Shown here: in pieces, positions 63,201 to 64,000 of the stretch
Layout of the letters: every line of letters starts with the position of its first letter
Numbering within the stretch: position 1 is the stretch's first letter
DNA from: Drechslerella dactyloides
Lineage: Eukaryota > Ascomycota > Orbiliomycetes > Orbiliales > Orbiliaceae
Length of the DNA stretch: 64,000 nt
Direction of reading: 5' to 3'
Assembly: GCA_020064725.1 (NCBI GenBank)
Contig: JAGTWJ010000019.1
Coordinates: forward strand, 620,001 to 684,000
Notes under the pieces: generated by a model
Seen by the model: only the letters and a program-made list of their open reading frames with translations
What the model was told of the DNA's origin: nothing
Database searches by the model: none
Translations under genes and position numbers: made by a program

Positions 63201-63297
63201 TGTAACTGTAAACCAAACTGTCCTTCAAGAGACCACCCAACCGCAGCTAACAAACTTGCATTTCTGAAGCATTCTCACCAACTTGAAGTCATATTAC
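60269..63297. other. 3 kb gene-free gap
   Basis: Divergent upstream regions of the GT62 gene and the F-box-like gene. The longest open frame (62625-63362, plus) begins without an ATG, runs over the TATA box and start of the next gene, and is rejected. No RNA gene or mobile element is recognised. Confidence 0.55.
63070..63080 (+). promoter_or_regulatory. TATA box of the F-box-like gene
   Basis: TATATAAAAAG at 63070-63080, the clearest TATA element in the window, 218 bp upstream of the ATG at 63298. A transcription start near 63100 and a leader of about 190 bp would follow. Confidence 0.6.
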
Positions 63298-64000
63298 ATG
63301 ATGTCACGGATATGCTCGTTCCCACCAGAGTTGATCGATCTCATCACCGATTCTCTCAGTGAGGAGGACATCCTTGCTCTCCGCCAGACGTGCAAGGCCC
63401 TTAGCCTTCTCGCCCACGATGCCTATCTCAAAGCTGTCTACCAGTGTTGGAGCGCATACCTCATGTCCAGCAGCCTTACCTCTCTCGTCAACATTGTCCG
63501 TCACCGCTCGCGTGTCAATCGGTACATGCACCACCTAAAAATCCACCCGACCCTCCCCAGAATAACGTGCCGAAACTTCGGCGACCAAGTTATCGATGGG
63601 AAGGCCAGGGTCATGAACCACTATGACTTCATACTCGACGAGGACCGTGATCTCCGGCACCTCAAGCTCAAAATGATGGCCGACACCCAGGACAACCAGG
63701 TGGATATCGGGACGTACAACTGCCTCTCAACTCACCTTCAAATGGCCTTCGCGAGCCTGCAGACCCTCAAGACCGCGGAACTGGTCACCAGCCAGTTCAT
63801 CATGTCCCGCGTTGAGTTCAACCAATGCTACCCATCTGCTCGGGCGACGATGGCCGAGTGGCCAACCACTCGAGATATGTTAACACGTCTGTTAATGCAA
63901 CTACCGAAGGGAGGCCTTCCTCCCAACTATTGGAGCCCGTTCATCCGCTCCGCCGATGTCACAAACCTGTCCTCGACGTTGCAAACACTGATCATAAGCG
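63298..64000 (+). CDS. F-box-like protein, cut by the window end
   Basis: Open frame of 234 codons plus one base from ATG 63298 (a second in-frame ATG follows at once at 63301) to the right edge, with no stop. Residues 6-45 fit an F-box: FPPELIDLITDSLSEEDILALRQTCKALSLLAHDAYL. The remainder contains LKIHPTLPRITC and a region of Leu-rich, loosely repeated segments (DLRHLKLKMM, HLQMAFASLQTLKTAEL) like the poorly conserved C-terminal parts of fungal F-box proteins. F-box proteins usually bridge a target to the SCF ubiquitin ligase through Skp1. The target is unknown. The 3' part of the gene is missing and later introns cannot be excluded. Confidence 0.8.
   Translation, partial: MMSRICSFPPELIDLITDSLSEEDILALRQTCKALSLLAHDAYLKAVYQCWSAYLMSSSLTSLVNIVRHRSRVNRYMHHLKIHPTLPRITCRNFGDQVIDGKARVMNHYDFILDEDRDLRHLKLKMMADTQDNQVDIGTYNCLSTHLQMAFASLQTLKTAELVTSQFIMSRVEFNQCYPSARATMAEWPTTRDMLTRLLMQLPKGGLPPNYWSPFIRSADVTNLSSTLQTLIIS

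Noticed and set aside
62625..63362. 245-codon open frame on the plus strand
   Set aside because: Starts without an ATG, overlaps the TATA box and start of the F-box-like gene in another frame, and resembles no protein.

Overview
The window is nuclear DNA of a filamentous ascomycete (Pezizomycotina). The genes are split by short GT-AG introns, mostly 50-110 bp, with recognisable CTAAC/CTGAC branch sites. The set is also typical of a mould: cytoplasmic dynein heavy chain (NudA type), a Gea/GBF1-type ARF-GEF, Nuf2, an Arc1-like tRNA-binding cofactor, a GT62 Golgi mannosyltransferase, a LYC1-like acetyltransferase and 2EXR/F-box proteins. I cannot name the species. A Eurotiomycete- or Dothideomycete-like fungus is possible, but that is inference. 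There are no RNA genes, CRISPR arrays, intact transposons or prokaryotic features that I can support.

Layout, left to right. 1-3366 is gene-free. 3367-9035 holds a DUF5672-type glycosyltransferase-like membrane protein (+), a 2EXR/F-box-like protein (-) and a single-pass membrane protein with a long cytoplasmic tail (-). A 3.1 kb gap follows, rich in the palindrome GCATGC. 12121-21997 carries three minus-strand genes: a 7-exon PLP-dependent decarboxylase of about 1004 aa, a CPA2-type cation/proton antiporter and an NRAMP metal transporter whose true ends lie in tiny exons. After a 3.3 kb gap, 25345-29541 holds a MetE-like zinc methyltransferase (+), an unrecognised 486-aa protein with a possible trypsin-fold cysteine-protease-like half (+), and a small secreted protein built of two cysteine modules (-).

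30654-60268 is the housekeeping core: Nuf2 (-), LYC1-like acetyltransferase (+), Arc1-like cofactor (-), the 13.4 kb dynein heavy chain (-), the ARF-GEF (+) and the GT62 mannosyltransferase (-). Dynein and the ARF-GEF are divergently transcribed from a shared 951 bp promoter. The right end is a further 3 kb gap and an F-box-like gene that runs off the window.

Functional themes are membrane traffic and transport (dynein, ARF-GEF, Golgi mannosyltransferase), ion and metal homeostasis (CPA2 antiporter next to NRAMP), and amino-acid metabolism (PLP decarboxylase, MetE-like protein, lysine acetyltransferase). I see no biosynthetic cluster. The best candidates for something new are the 486-aa protein at 27121-28581, the two-module secreted protein at 28957-29541, the C-terminal extension of the decarboxylase, and unexplained non-coding patterns (GCATGC cluster, 15-bp inverted repeat pair, repeated 17-mer). 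Exon joins were worked out by hand from splice signals, frame and family similarity; coordinates are predictions, not transcript-verified.
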